Positions 1-10,633 of a stretch of DNA of 64,000 nucleotides are shown in pieces. Position 1 is the stretch's first letter. Each line of letters begins with the position of its first letter. The stretch is from Kwoniella bestiolae CBS 10118 (Eukaryota; Basidiomycota; Tremellomycetes; Tremellales; Cryptococcaceae): contig NC_089244.1 in NCBI RefSeq assembly GCF_000512585.2, forward strand, positions 2,046,001-2,110,000, given 5' to 3'. Below the pieces are notes generated by a model. That model was not told where the DNA came from. It was given only the letters and a program-made list of their open reading frames with translations, and did no database searches. Position numbers and translations under genes: made by a program.

Positions 1-1218
1 GGTCGAGCTCTCACTGGCGTTCACTACTCCGACTCTAAGGGTATGACCCCCTTCGCATGTGCCGCCTACTGCACTTCAAACGGCTACACTCTCGCCGGTC
101 TGGAATACAGCTCTGAATGTTGGTGTGGTTCTGTCCTTTCCAACGGCGCTTCTCTCCTCAAGACCTCTACAGGATGCAACATGAAATGCAAAGGTGATTC
201 CTCCTCGATTTGCGGAGGTAGCAATGCCATCTCGCTTTTGGTCTCTGATTCCGCTCGTTCAACCCTCTCTTCCGACCTTACCACCAGCCCACTTACCCTT
301 CCTTCCGGTTGGACTGCCGCCTCCACCACATGTATCTCCGAAGGTACCACCGGTCGAGCTCTGTCGTCCGCCAGGTACTCCAGTGACTCCATGACAGTCG
401 GATCATGCATCGCTTTCTGTCAAGACAAGGGATTCCGATATGCTGGTCTCGAATACGCTAGAGAATGTTACTGTGGTAACTCACTTTCCAATGGTGCTTC
501 CTTCGATCGACCCTCTTCAGCCTGTACCATGACCTGCAAAGGCGATGCTGCCCACACCTGTGGAGGTTCCAACGCCGTTCAACTCTACTACAACGCCCCC
601 TCTCTTCCTGCAGGGTGGTCCTCAGCCTCTACGTCATGTATCGCCGAGGGGTCCACCGGTCGGGCGCTCGCCTCAGCATCTTGGGCTGACGATTCCATGA
701 CCGTCAGTAAGTGTCTGGAATACTGCGAGACCCAAGGGTTCCAATACGCCGGTGTGGAATACGGTCGAGAATGTTACTGCGGGGATTCGCTCGTCAACGG
801 CGCTTCCCTCTCCCTCCCTTCGTCAAACTGTAACAAGGTTTGTGCAGGTGACAGTACCTCAACCTGCGGTGGTCCAAGCGCCTTGCAACTGTACAACAAC
901 CCTTCTCTTGCTCTCAACCTCCAGGTGACCGGTTCATACTCTTACCAAGGATGTATCATGGAGGTGTCGGGTCGAGCCCTGACCGGCGATTCGATCAACG
1001 ACGAGTTTATGTCCATCGAAAGATGTACTTCGTTCTGTCAATTGGAGGGATTCAAATACGCTGGGTTGGAATACGGATCAGAATGTTATTGTGGAAATTC
1101 ATTCTCCAACGGTGCGACCATCTCGGCATTGTCCACTCAATGTAACATGAAATGTGCGGGTAACAACAAGGAGAACTGTGGTGGACCAAACGCTATCGCT
1201 CTTTGGGCTAGCGCTTAG
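1..1218 (+). CDS. WSC-domain protein, 5' end outside window
   Basis: The frame is open from the first base, so the start lies upstream. The visible 405 residues are four WSC (cysteine-rich carbohydrate-binding) domains of about 90 residues each. Each has the recurring pattern GRAL, then C..YC/FC, a YAGLEYG-like motif, a CYCG motif, NGAS, a C(N/T)M(K/T)C(K/A)G motif and a final CGG.NA..L. The first repeat begins right at the window edge. The protein ends shortly after the fourth domain with no transmembrane segment or kinase, so this C-terminus looks secreted. WSC domains occur in fungal wall stress sensors, glyoxal oxidases and secreted glucan-binding proteins; which one applies cannot be decided without the N-terminus. 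No intron is visible in this part. Confidence 0.9.
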   Translation, partial: GRALTGVHYSDSKGMTPFACAAYCTSNGYTLAGLEYSSECWCGSVLSNGASLLKTSTGCNMKCKGDSSSICGGSNAISLLVSDSARSTLSSDLTTSPLTLPSGWTAASTTCISEGTTGRALSSARYSSDSMTVGSCIAFCQDKGFRYAGLEYARECYCGNSLSNGASFDRPSSACTMTCKGDAAHTCGGSNAVQLYYNAPSLPAGWSSASTSCIAEGSTGRALASASWADDSMTVSKCLEYCETQGFQYAGVEYGRECYCGDSLVNGASLSLPSSNCNKVCAGDSTSTCGGPSALQLYNNPSLALNLQVTGSYSYQGCIMEVSGRALTGDSINDEFMSIERCTSFCQLEGFKYAGLEYGSECYCGNSFSNGATISALSTQCNMKCAGNNKENCGGPNAIALWASA

Positions 1219-1727
1219 ACTGTTCATCTGCTTACCAGCCTAAAGTCGATACAGAACGGATTAGACCAGTCGGATGATACCTGACTTATAGACAATTTTT
1301 CTTTATAATTTTGGGTTTTATGTTGCTTATAATACACATAGCAGACTATGCATTACATACACAATCTGCTGCATACACATGCACGATCCGCTGATGATAA
1401 GTCACTTGTAGCAGTTCACCATCGGATTTAAGCGAGAGTTCCCTGAACTATTAGTAATCTTCCTAATCCGATGAGTGATTCGATGCAGCTTCATTAGGAA
1501 TTCGCCTTTACTGGATCGTAATCGCACCCTATCGCGCCTGTTTATGTTCTGTTCGTCCGAACGAAAGGAAGGCCAAGCCATCCCCAAGGCGCCAATTGGT
1601 CTCCGTATCACAATCAGATAAGCAATCATGGGTTTCAAGCAACATCCGCAAAAGAGATTGGCCCAATGACGATCTTGATCTATTCCCAACTTCCAGATCA
1701 GAGGTCTCTGATCTCTCATAGCCCATC
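1219..1727. other. Intergenic, WSC 3' end to hydantoinase promoter
   Basis: An AT-rich tract follows the WSC stop codon (around 1297-1330, with runs of T and A typical of a fungal 3' end). The rest is the presumed promoter of the hydantoinase gene. Short open frames on the minus strand show no recognisable motif. Nothing else seen. Confidence 0.5.
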
Positions 1728-4700
1728 ATGGTCGGTAATTACCGTATAGGAGTGGATGTGGGTGGTACCAACACGTAAGTTCGCGACGAGCCAAGCTACT
1801 ACTCGCTGCCATGATGCTTGTGCTGATATTGGGTCCAGCGATGCAGTCATACTCGACGTCACACCAGGTTCTTCTCGTCCGATCCTCGCAACTTACAAAG
1901 CACCTACCACACCAGACGTGACTACAGGTATTCAAGAAGCTATCAAACAGACTTTGCTGAAAGCCAGTATCGATAAAAATGCAATACAAGCTATATCAAT
2001 CGGCACCACCTCCTTCGTCAATAGTCTTGTAGAAAGGGACGTCTCGAAACTGGAGAGAGTAGCTGTCATTAGATTATCGGGACCTTTCGGTAGACTCGCT
2101 CCTCCATTCGTGTCGTTTCCTTATGAGCTTAGACATGTGTTGGAAGGGCCATGTTTCTTCGCTGAAGGGGGATTACAGGTGGACGGGTCGGAGATCTCTT
2201 CGGTGAGTCGTGTGCATTCTTGGATGCAGAGACAGGCAACCTGAGCTGAAGCTGTGTACAGGTCGACCCGCTAGAGATAAGAGGTATTTGTGAGGAAATC
2301 AGGAAACAAGGCATAAGAACAGTCGCCGTATCGGCTTCTTACTCTCCGATAGATAGGGAGATAAGACAGGAGGAATTCGTCAGGGAGATCATACATGCTG
2401 AGTTGCCCGGCGTGAAAGTATGTATAAGTAAGGAAGTAGCCAATATTGGTGAGTGCAAGGATAATCACCCTCTGGCGTCCATTTCGACATTCGGGATACT
2501 GATTTGTCTCTTCGACAGGTTTACTACAGAGGGAGAACGCCACCATCCTCAATGCCGCTCTCTTAGGATTCGCTCAAATCACCGTCGCAGGTTTTCAGAA
2601 TTCCACCCTCGCTTTAGACCTATCATGCCCTTTGTTCCTCACTTCCAACGATGGTACTCTGATGACCAGCGAGATGGCCGCCAAATTCCCTATAAAGACT
2701 TTCTCCAGTGGACCTACCAATTCGATGCGGGGTGCAAACTTCTTAGCTAATCTGGGAGATCAGGAGAGAAAGAAGGAGACTGCGCTGGTGATGGATGTGG
2801 GCGGTACCACCGTGAGCGCTCTTCATCACCTCGATCCGTGTTTGTGTGCTGATCTCTGGCATAAGACTGAAATCGGTGTACTACTGTGAGTACACCCATT
2901 CTCTTATCTCGTGTAATATGCTGAGCTGAAATTGCCCCAGTCCTACCGGTTTTCCTCGTCAAGCATCAGCCTACCATAAGCTCTGCGGTGTTCCCCTCAA
3001 CTTCTCAATGCCCCATGTGTATTCCATTGGCCTGGGTGGTGGATCGCGTGTTCGAAGAGACTCAAGTAGTAGAACATCCATCGGCCCAGACTCAGTAGGT
3101 TATAGAATACATGAATTGGGCATAGCTTTCGGTGGTGACGTCCTCACGACTACCGATGTGGTGATCGCCAGCGGTCGAGCCAAATCGATCGGAAATCCTG
3201 AATTGGTCGAGAAGATTCCTGCGGAAGATGTAAATAGGGCTCAGGAGAAGATCAGGCAGATACTAGAATCAGCGGTAGACACTATGAAAACCTCTGCTCA
3301 GGATGTTCCTGTCTACCTGGTGGGCGGAGGAGCGATCTTGGTACCTGATGAACTGAAAGGAGTCAGCACAGTCCATCGATTCCCCTTCTACGATGCTGCA
3401 AATGCAGTGGGAGCTGCTTGTGCTCAGATATCCGGAGTGATCGACACGTTCGAAGATACGTCCAAGATGTCGGTCCAAGAAGTGCAGAAAATTGTGGAGC
3501 AGAGGGCGATAGAAAAAGCTGTGGCTGCTGGAGCGGATAAGGATCATACAGTCATCGTGGAAAGCGAGGCTATTCCTATCGCTTGTGAGCCTACCTCTGC
3601 TGTTGTGCTGTCCATACGCTCTCATGCTTGCTGATGGAGTACTATCTATCAGATACGACCGGGAGATGCAGATTTTACGTGAAAGCCGCGGGAGAATGGA
3701 CAGGTATAGCTAGTACCTCCCACCAAGGAGACGATAAGACAGCTTTATCTCCAGAAACATCTCGTAAATGGGACCTTCGATCTCCCGTCAAACCAGCAGA
3801 AGTCGCCAACGCCAATAGAAAGATACCGGAGAAGGATATTCCAGTCACTGCTGAAGATATCTTACAGTATAAACCGGATGTCAAAAATGGAGAATGGACT
3901 TTATCGGAATTGGACATCGAGTGGATCTCCACTGGATGCTACATACTCGGTACGGGAGGTGGCGGAAACCCACATAATGTTTATCTAGCACTTAGAGAGA
4001 TGTTCCGCGCTGGTGCGACGACTAAAGTCATCGATATCCAGAGCTTGGACCCTGATAAGGTGGTGATGTACGGTGGAGGGATTGGTAGTCCCGAAGTAGC
4101 TGCTGAAAGACTAATGTCATCCGGGTTAGTCTATCTTCTGCTTTCGCTGGTCGGTCATCATGCTGACGAACCCGCACAGATCTGGGCAAGCTGTGCATTC
4201 TTTGCTCAAATTCATGAACCTTGATAGCAGCAAATTAGGCGCTGTAGCAGCTGTAGAGATAGGTGGCGGTAATGGGATGGTAGCTATGGTAGGAGGATCA
4301 AGTACGGATCTGAACGTACCCATTATCGATGGTGATTTTATGGTGAGTTATTTGACCATCTTCTGGCATATACATTCTCTTACAAGAAGCTTCGTACGAT
4401 CAGGGACGAGCATATCCTACAGGGTGGCAGACTACCGTCAATGTGTATGCCAAGGATGATAAGGCCTCGATGGTACTGCCAACATACATGTGTAGCCGAG
4501 ATGGAGCGGAACTTGTGAGTAACATATTCTCCCCATTTGCATTCACAATTGTGCTCACAATCTACACAGTTCCTCACCAGAGTCAAGCACTACAAGGAAG
4601 TAGACTCGATTCTCCGAGCAGCATGTATGGAGATGGGCACTGCGGCTCAGGTGGTCGCTCGGCCACTCACAAAGGTGGAATGCGAAAAAGCTTTGATCAA

Positions 4701-5394
4701 GAATACTGTATCCCAATCATGGCGTATTGGAAGGGCAGTTGCCCTGGCAAATAAACAGGCCAACATGGACAATATCGGCTCGGTCTTGGTGGACTCTCTT
4801 GGTGGATCGAAGGCTGCTAGGGTACTTCTCGAAGGGAAGATTGTACAAGTGGGACGAAGGCTGCACAAGGGGCATAGTTACGGAGAGATAGAGATTCACG
4901 CGCTGGCAGGGGACGATACGACGGAAGATCCAGATCATCCCAAGCAGAAATTCAGGGGTGTCATGAAGAGTGAGTACCCTCAAAGATGAGTCATTGAGGA
5001 CATCCCGCTAAAACGACATTGGAATCGCAGTACCTTTCAAGAATGAGAATCTTTTGGCCGAGCATACCGTAGATGGTAAGACAGAGGTAAGTCATCCGCC
5101 TACCATGTCCTATTTCCACAACATGCTCATTATCACGGACGACTCTAGGTGATCTGCGGTGTACCGGATCTGATCTCGGTGTTGGACGCCCAGAATGGTA
5201 CTGCCCTCGGTACGCCCGAATACAAGTATGGTCAAAGGGTGATAGTGATAGGTATAACGGCCGCACCGCAGTGGACCGATACTCCCCGTGGTCTGGAATT
5301 AGGATCTTTGACGGCGTTCGGGTATGATCTGCCATACAAACCTTTGGGTGTTTATGTCAAACCGAGAAGTGTTATAGAAGAATACTCCACTTGA
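1728..5394 (+). CDS. Hydantoinase/5-oxoprolinase-type hydrolase fused to a DUF917 domain
   Basis: Multi-exon gene starting at ATG 1728. Exon 1 encodes MVGNYRIGVDVGGTNT, the acidic nucleotide-binding loop typical of hydantoinase A/oxoprolinase N domains. An intron starts with GTAAGT at 1776. Later exons carry IGTTSFVNSLVERD, VSASYSPIDREIR (about 2330) and MDVGGTT (about 2795), the second phosphate-binding loop. A hydantoinase-A core follows (GLGGGS at about 3030, VGGGAIL at about 3320). From about 3900 a second domain begins with ELDIEWISTGCYILGTGGGG and VMYGGGIGSPEVAAERL, the DUF917 (S-methylthiohydantoin desulfurase-like) signature, which runs to the stop at 5394. The product is predicted to be cytosolic and to open cyclic amides such as hydantoins or 5-oxoproline using ATP. 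The true substrate is unknown. Splice junctions are inferred by frame (for example GCTT/ATACG across 3581-3650). Confidence 0.88.
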
Positions 5395-5520
5395 TCGGTA
5401 TCGAGTTCCGCCAGAATTGTGGGAGAAGAGATACAGAAGGAATAGAAAGAGTAGAAGTAATTATACATGCATGGTATACTATACAGCTGAATTCTTACTA
5501 TTGCTACAGAAACGTTCTTC

Positions 5521-8085
5521 CTATAATACAGCTAATAATTCCTGTTTCGCCCACATGAAACCTTGTACGAACCCTTCTTCCCATTCAACTTCTTTACGCT
5601 CGACTTGATATGCCGTGAACTCTAGAATAGTAGCGATTTGTTCGTCGACTATCCTCCGCAAAGTCGTCCTATCCTTTTCTTCCTCCAACATCCCGACGAT
5701 CCCTTCATTCGACTGAAGGCCTTTACAAAGAGCTAAACATACACCAAATATACTAGCAGCATTGACATAAGGTCTTGCTCTAAGATCCAACAACTTCGCA
5801 CAGAAATCATTCACTCTTCCTTTTGGTGTATTTTGCGCAAGCAACTTGATATCGTTCGACGATTTGATTTGACAGGAGAGATCCAAATTTTCGCCCAATT
5901 CCCATAATCCACTCATATCATTCTGTCGTTCCAAGCCTAAATCATCCGTACCTGCACATATATCCTCTGGAAGATGCAATGCTCCAAAGCCCAATAGAGA
6001 GCGGATCAGGCGGAGGGAGGCCATTCCCAAGGGAGTTGCAAAGCGAGATGGTTGAAGTGGGAAACATTCGAACAATGAGGTAGATATGTACCATATCGGA
6101 CGTATTGTGCGGTAATCTACAGATGTCGCTTGAGTGAAGCTAGGCCCAGATGGGAGATCTAATGCTGATCTCTTACTATTGAGAGTTAGTGGAGGAATGG
6201 GTGAGCTATTGTGGACAGCCCATAAGTCTTCCGCCCGTTGTGCAAAAGCAGTGTTCGAGGTATTTATTTTGTCTGATCGAGACTTGACCGGACCAACAAA
6301 CTTCTCATATGTCCCTTCCGACTTGATCTTGGGCTGAAGCGATATGATCCAAGCTTTGACTACATCCGATTCTGATCCAGTGAATGCTCCGAACATCTTT
6401 CCTCCCCATTCTAAATCCCTCACAAACCTACTTTTCTCAGGTTCACCAGGAATCACGAATGGTCGTTTAGCTGCTAAAGCTCGGATGAATGATAATGTCT
6501 TCTCTTCAGTAAGCGCAGAGGGGTCCAACCATTTTTCTACGGTATATAGTCCAATCTTCATCCGGGAAGTACAATGCATCTTCTCAGCGGCATTGGCTTT
6601 CCTCATGATCACTTCTACCAATCTACTTTCCGCTGGGGTAGGTACATCACCTCCAGGAGGTTTACGAGGTTGCCGGTACATTTTGCCCTCAGGACTTTTG
6701 ACAGGCTCAAACTCCACTGGTCCACTAGGAGTTGTCGGTAGACCTTCAGCAAGTATATATCCGGTTTGGACTCTCTTCCATACATTCTTCATAGCTTCTT
6801 CACCATTCCTCGCTCTTACGCCCTCTAGGTATCTTTCGACAGCCATTCTCGCCATGGCTGAATGACCCGAGTCGGCATTGTCTATCGTCACGTGAATGGC
6901 GAAATAGTAATTGTCGATTTTCAGTTCTTGCAATTCCCTAGCCGTCACGAGTAGATGATAAGGAAGAGACTCGTAAGCCATATTGAAACCTAGTGCCTCA
7001 GGAAAGAACTCTTTTGTCGATGCTAAAAGGCCTATACACTGCTGAGCGACCGCCGCTTCCCAACATCTAGGAACACCCTGATCATCGTTCAATCCATCGA
7101 ACCCCTTCATGTAACCTGGCGATGTAGATCCATTGTACTGAAGGGCGCCGGCTTTGATATCGTTGAGGAGCTTTTCATAAAGGTAGATATGATTTTTCTG
7201 TAAATCTCCATCACCGAATTCTTCAGAGATGACTTGCCAAGCCATTTTCGCTACAATCCTTTCCAGTGAGCCGCCCTGTCCCTGTCCATCCATATCCGTG
7301 TCCGGGAGACATGATGCTCTGCCATTTCCTACTCCCAAAATCCCGCCCAACCAACCGCCGTCAACGTACTTCACCACTCCGGCTAGTCTCAGCCATTCCA
7401 AGGCGTATTCCTTTGTGGGGAACATTTCCCGTGGACCACCGGCTTTGCGTCGCCCAAGGTACGCTTCATACCGCTTTGCCGCTGAACGATGGGAACCATG
7501 AAGGAAGTTGCGCAGGTCGGATGGGTCATATGATGGGATGGAAAGGATAGTGTCTGATGGATTTCTGAGGGATTCGGATAGAGTTTGATCGAAGAGCTCA
7601 ACAAGTCGTGTACAAGCCTCTGGGACAACGTCTACGCGCGGGGGTGTCTTAGCTAGTACGATCTTGGAGCGTGGTGGACTAAATGGCACAGGCTCACCTC
7701 GATGATTCTCCAGGTTCTGTAGCTTCCAGTACAACTCTTTGTCTTTCTTCATACGTCCCCTATCCTTCTCACTTGCTAAATCTGCAGATCTGGAAAGATC
7801 AGGGAACGCATCCAGGTAAGGCTTGTCTGGGGAAGGTATGCGATTTGATTTTGCTTTGGGATTGGAAGTGTCAAGCTTGGTATCAGGACGGCGAGGTGAT
7901 TGCTCTATACGATGATCCGATTTCTTCTCGTTCTGTCTTGATACTACCCGTCCACGATGTGTTTCCTTCACCAAACGAGCGATGAAAGTCACAACCCCCA
8001 GAACCATCAGGAGCACGGCGGAATGGAGGTAAGACTGCCGTGAGCTGTCGAGACTGAAGAAGGATGGTATCGCGGCCGAAATCAT
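5521..8085 (-). CDS. Membrane-anchored haem-oxygenase-fold diiron (iron-containing redox enzyme) protein
   Basis: A single uninterrupted frame of 854 residues, unusual here because neighbours have many introns. A hydrophobic segment at about residues 20-38 suggests an N-terminal membrane anchor, followed by a charged linker to about residue 130. The core (about 200-450) holds GGPREMFPTKEYALEW, VDGGWLGG, EEFGDGDLQKNH (E288/E289, H299), YESLPYH (E372), FAIHVTIDNADSGH (H398, D402, D405, H408). This acidic/His set resembles the metal ligands of the 'iron-containing redox enzyme' family (haem-oxygenase-like diiron oxidases). The C-terminal 350 residues have no motif I know. It lies tail-to-tail with the hydantoinase gene, about 126 bases apart. 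Substrate unknown; the family assignment comes from motif recall. Confidence 0.7.
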   Translation of the reverse strand: MISAAIPSFFSLDSSRQSYLHSAVLLMVLGVVTFIARLVKETHRGRVVSRQNEKKSDHRIEQSPRRPDTKLDTSNPKAKSNRIPSPDKPYLDAFPDLSRSADLASEKDRGRMKKDKELYWKLQNLENHRGEPVPFSPPRSKIVLAKTPPRVDVVPEACTRLVELFDQTLSESLRNPSDTILSIPSYDPSDLRNFLHGSHRSAAKRYEAYLGRRKAGGPREMFPTKEYALEWLRLAGVVKYVDGGWLGGILGVGNGRASCLPDTDMDGQGQGGSLERIVAKMAWQVISEEFGDGDLQKNHIYLYEKLLNDIKAGALQYNGSTSPGYMKGFDGLNDDQGVPRCWEAAVAQQCIGLLASTKEFFPEALGFNMAYESLPYHLLVTARELQELKIDNYYFAIHVTIDNADSGHSAMARMAVERYLEGVRARNGEEAMKNVWKRVQTGYILAEGLPTTPSGPVEFEPVKSPEGKMYRQPRKPPGGDVPTPAESRLVEVIMRKANAAEKMHCTSRMKIGLYTVEKWLDPSALTEEKTLSFIRALAAKRPFVIPGEPEKSRFVRDLEWGGKMFGAFTGSESDVVKAWIISLQPKIKSEGTYEKFVGPVKSRSDKINTSNTAFAQRAEDLWAVHNSSPIPPLTLNSKRSALDLPSGPSFTQATSVDYRTIRPIWYISTSLFECFPLQPSRFATPLGMASLRLIRSLLGFGALHLPEDICAGTDDLGLERQNDMSGLWELGENLDLSCQIKSSNDIKLLAQNTPKGRVNDFCAKLLDLRARPYVNAASIFGVCLALCKGLQSNEGIVGMLEEEKDRTTLRRIVDEQIATILEFTAYQVERKEVEWEEGFVQGFMWAKQELLAVL

Positions 8086-8799
8086 AATGACGAGGGTAGT
8101 CTATCAAGCTGACTGCACTGGAATAACACACAGGATGAAGATTTACTTGATGGATGAACTTCAGTCAATAGATCAACCAACATCCCATTCATCCATCGAC
8201 ATTGCTCGACGATGTAAACAGCATGACGCCGCTTTGAGGAGGAATGTCCGATTCCGTACGATCGATTGAGTACATCTGGTATGTCGATCTGCATCGTGCC
8301 AGCAATCGTAGACCCCCGCTTAACCGGCTCATGCCAGCTGAGAAGACGCAGAGTATGTGATCCCGATGACAGTAATGTTCTCGATGGAAGGATGGGACCT
8401 GGAACCCTAGGATGCTGAACAGAATGGTGTGATCGCTGCACACTACCTACAGTAGTGATTGACGTCAACGGTTAAATCGAATAAACCTCCTTCTGGTATG
8501 ATTCCAGCAACCTTAACACAAAACCACCCTGAATGCCCCGCTTGTCCAGATTTGGATGCGTTTCTCTGTCCCTGTCTACAAAAAGTCAGATGACCATGGA
8601 CTTATAAGAGGCACATCGCCGAGTGTAACACGCGTCATAGCTGACTTGAGGATATCTACTACATATACGCGATTACATCTCAAGCCGGATTACGACATAG
8701 GTTGATCGTAAACAGTCCGATGTGTCTCTTCTAGACTGTGATCAATCGCGTCTATACATTTGCATGATGGGCACCCTCTACTAGTAGGTATGGCACAGC
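8086..8799. other. Intergenic, between diiron protein and MDR dehydrogenase
   Basis: This holds the promoter of the minus-strand diiron-protein gene (near 8086-8300) and the 3' end of the minus-strand dehydrogenase (near 8800). Short frames on both strands lack family motifs. No RNA gene or repeat seen. Confidence 0.45.
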
Positions 8800-10290
8800 T
8801 CAGAGCTCAATGCACACTTTGCCAATATGTCTTCCTTCCTCCATGTAACGGTAAGCATCTTTCATGTCCTCGAAATTGAATACCTATGTGCACAGGCATC
8901 AACACCGGGACCGGTAGAAAAGAGACAGAAAGCCACGAACCTTGTCGATGATAGGCTTGACCCCTGCAAGCTCCAACGCAGAGACAGCAGTCTTGAAATC
9001 CTCCCTGTTGCAGACGAAGACTCCTCTAACGTTTGCAGCGGAGTACAGAATGACTTTGGCGATGTCTACAGTTGGATGATCAGTCTAAATCTGGAAGACG
9101 GGCAGGATATGGACTCACCCTCTTTTATGAGATGATCAGGGATAGGCTTGTAATCACTCATATAACCCGAAATAGCTACCAGTCCTCCCTGTTTGGTACT
9201 TCTGATACTCCTCGCTAGAGTCGCTCTACCGGCTATCTCAATGACAAAGTCTACACCCTTCCCTCCATTCAGCCTTGTAGCCTCTACGTCCCATGCGTCG
9301 ATCTTGGAATAATCGATAGTCTGAATAGCATTTTGAGGTGCAGAGGCGGGGATTAGGTCTTGTAGAAGTTTTGACACTTTGTCAAGTTTAGATTGCGATG
9401 AGGAAGTGAGGATGACTCTTGCGCCAGCAGCCAGTGCAATCTATAGGAGGGTGGACGTCAGCACTGCTGTGATAATTTTATGACGGAGGAAGACCAACCC
9501 ACCTGAGCTGCACATAATGATACACCTCCGGTACCCAAGCACAGCACAGTCTGTCCGGCTTGCAAAGAGGGATGGTGAGAGTAGAGACTGGACCAGGCAG
9601 TGGTGAAAGCAACAGGAAGGGTAGATCCCTGCAGACAGTCGAAATTGGAGGGGATGTGAACCGCTTCTTCCTGCTGGCAGTGTCAGAACTCTTCTAATGG
9701 CACATCAAATCATGCGCACTCACTTGATCACACACAAAGTACTCCGCAGCTACACCATCAATGGCACCTCCCAGACCCCTCTTGAGCGACCGCAGCGCGA
9801 GATCTTCTTCCTATCCTACTATCAGCCCTCCGCATGTCCATCTCACGTCCCATATCACTCACATAATGATGGCCTTGAGGAAAGACTGGGGCTACTTTAT
9901 CTCCCACCTTGAACAACGTTACTTCGCTGCCTACAGCCTCGACTATACCACATCCATCTGGCAGAGCCTCTCGATTAGCATTACTATCAGACCGCTTCTA
10001 CACAGACACATACCTGATACAGGAACACAGTCTTGCGGCACCTCATGCGGTGCCGGATAATCATTGGTGACTATCTGAAGGTCTCTAGCGTTCAGTGAAA
10101 GGTATTTGATGTTGATCCGGATCTGCGAACATCGTCAGCCTATGCTTCCGACAGAAAGATCGCACATTGGGTTGTCTCTTACATCGGTTGGACCACGGAG
10201 TTCTGGTACAGGGACGTCTGCCTGCAACTTCAGACCGTCTATACCTTCACGGTGCGAGAGGATATAGCGCTTCATGAGTTGAGGAGCCAT
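8800..10290 (-). CDS. Zinc-type medium-chain (MDR) alcohol dehydrogenase / quinone oxidoreductase
   Basis: Minus-strand, multi-exon. Start ATG at 10290-10288 gives MAPQLMKRYILSHREGIDGL, then VPVPELRGPTD before a GTAAGA donor. The middle part has the MDR core: a substrate-domain region at 9700-10010, a Rossmann region at 9370-9550 (LCLGTGGVSL-like before QIA.AAGARVI) and GVDFVIEIAGRATLARSIRS with GGLVAISGYMSD at about 9150-9290. The last exon reads VFNFEDMKDAYRYMEEGRHIGKVCIEL and stops at 8802-8800, the standard C-terminus of this family. It is probably an NAD(P)-dependent cytosolic oxidoreductase. It sits in the same orientation as the adjacent MFS exporter gene. The substrate cannot be told from sequence. 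Confidence 0.85.
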
Positions 10291-10633
10291 GGCGGAATGA
10301 CAATGTCCGAAATGGGTGTGCTTGATGGAGCATGATGAGGAGAGCTGAGAAGTCCTCCATTATCTAGTTGAGCAAGCGAGGTGCAGTCAGACCTCCACTT
10401 TTCGCTGACCTCATCCCTATCTTCGGAAAGACAGACAATCGGATGCAACTTTAGGAATCGATACAAACGGAGACAAAGGATGTTCCGACAATCTTTTTCG
10501 CCTGCCCACATGCACAACTCAGGTACGCAATTCCGAAAAATACGATGATTAGCACAAAGGAATCCGATTCATTGATTCACCGGAATATGACTATCACTGT
10601 ATGACATGCATGCATATGTTCACAAAATCTACC
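10291..10633. promoter_or_regulatory. Promoter region of the MDR dehydrogenase
   Basis: The 343-base gap between two co-oriented minus-strand genes should hold the dehydrogenase promoter and the 3' end of the MFS gene. No clear TATA box or named operator stands out. The open frame at 10272-10517 on the minus strand runs into the dehydrogenase leader and is probably not translated. Confidence 0.4.
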
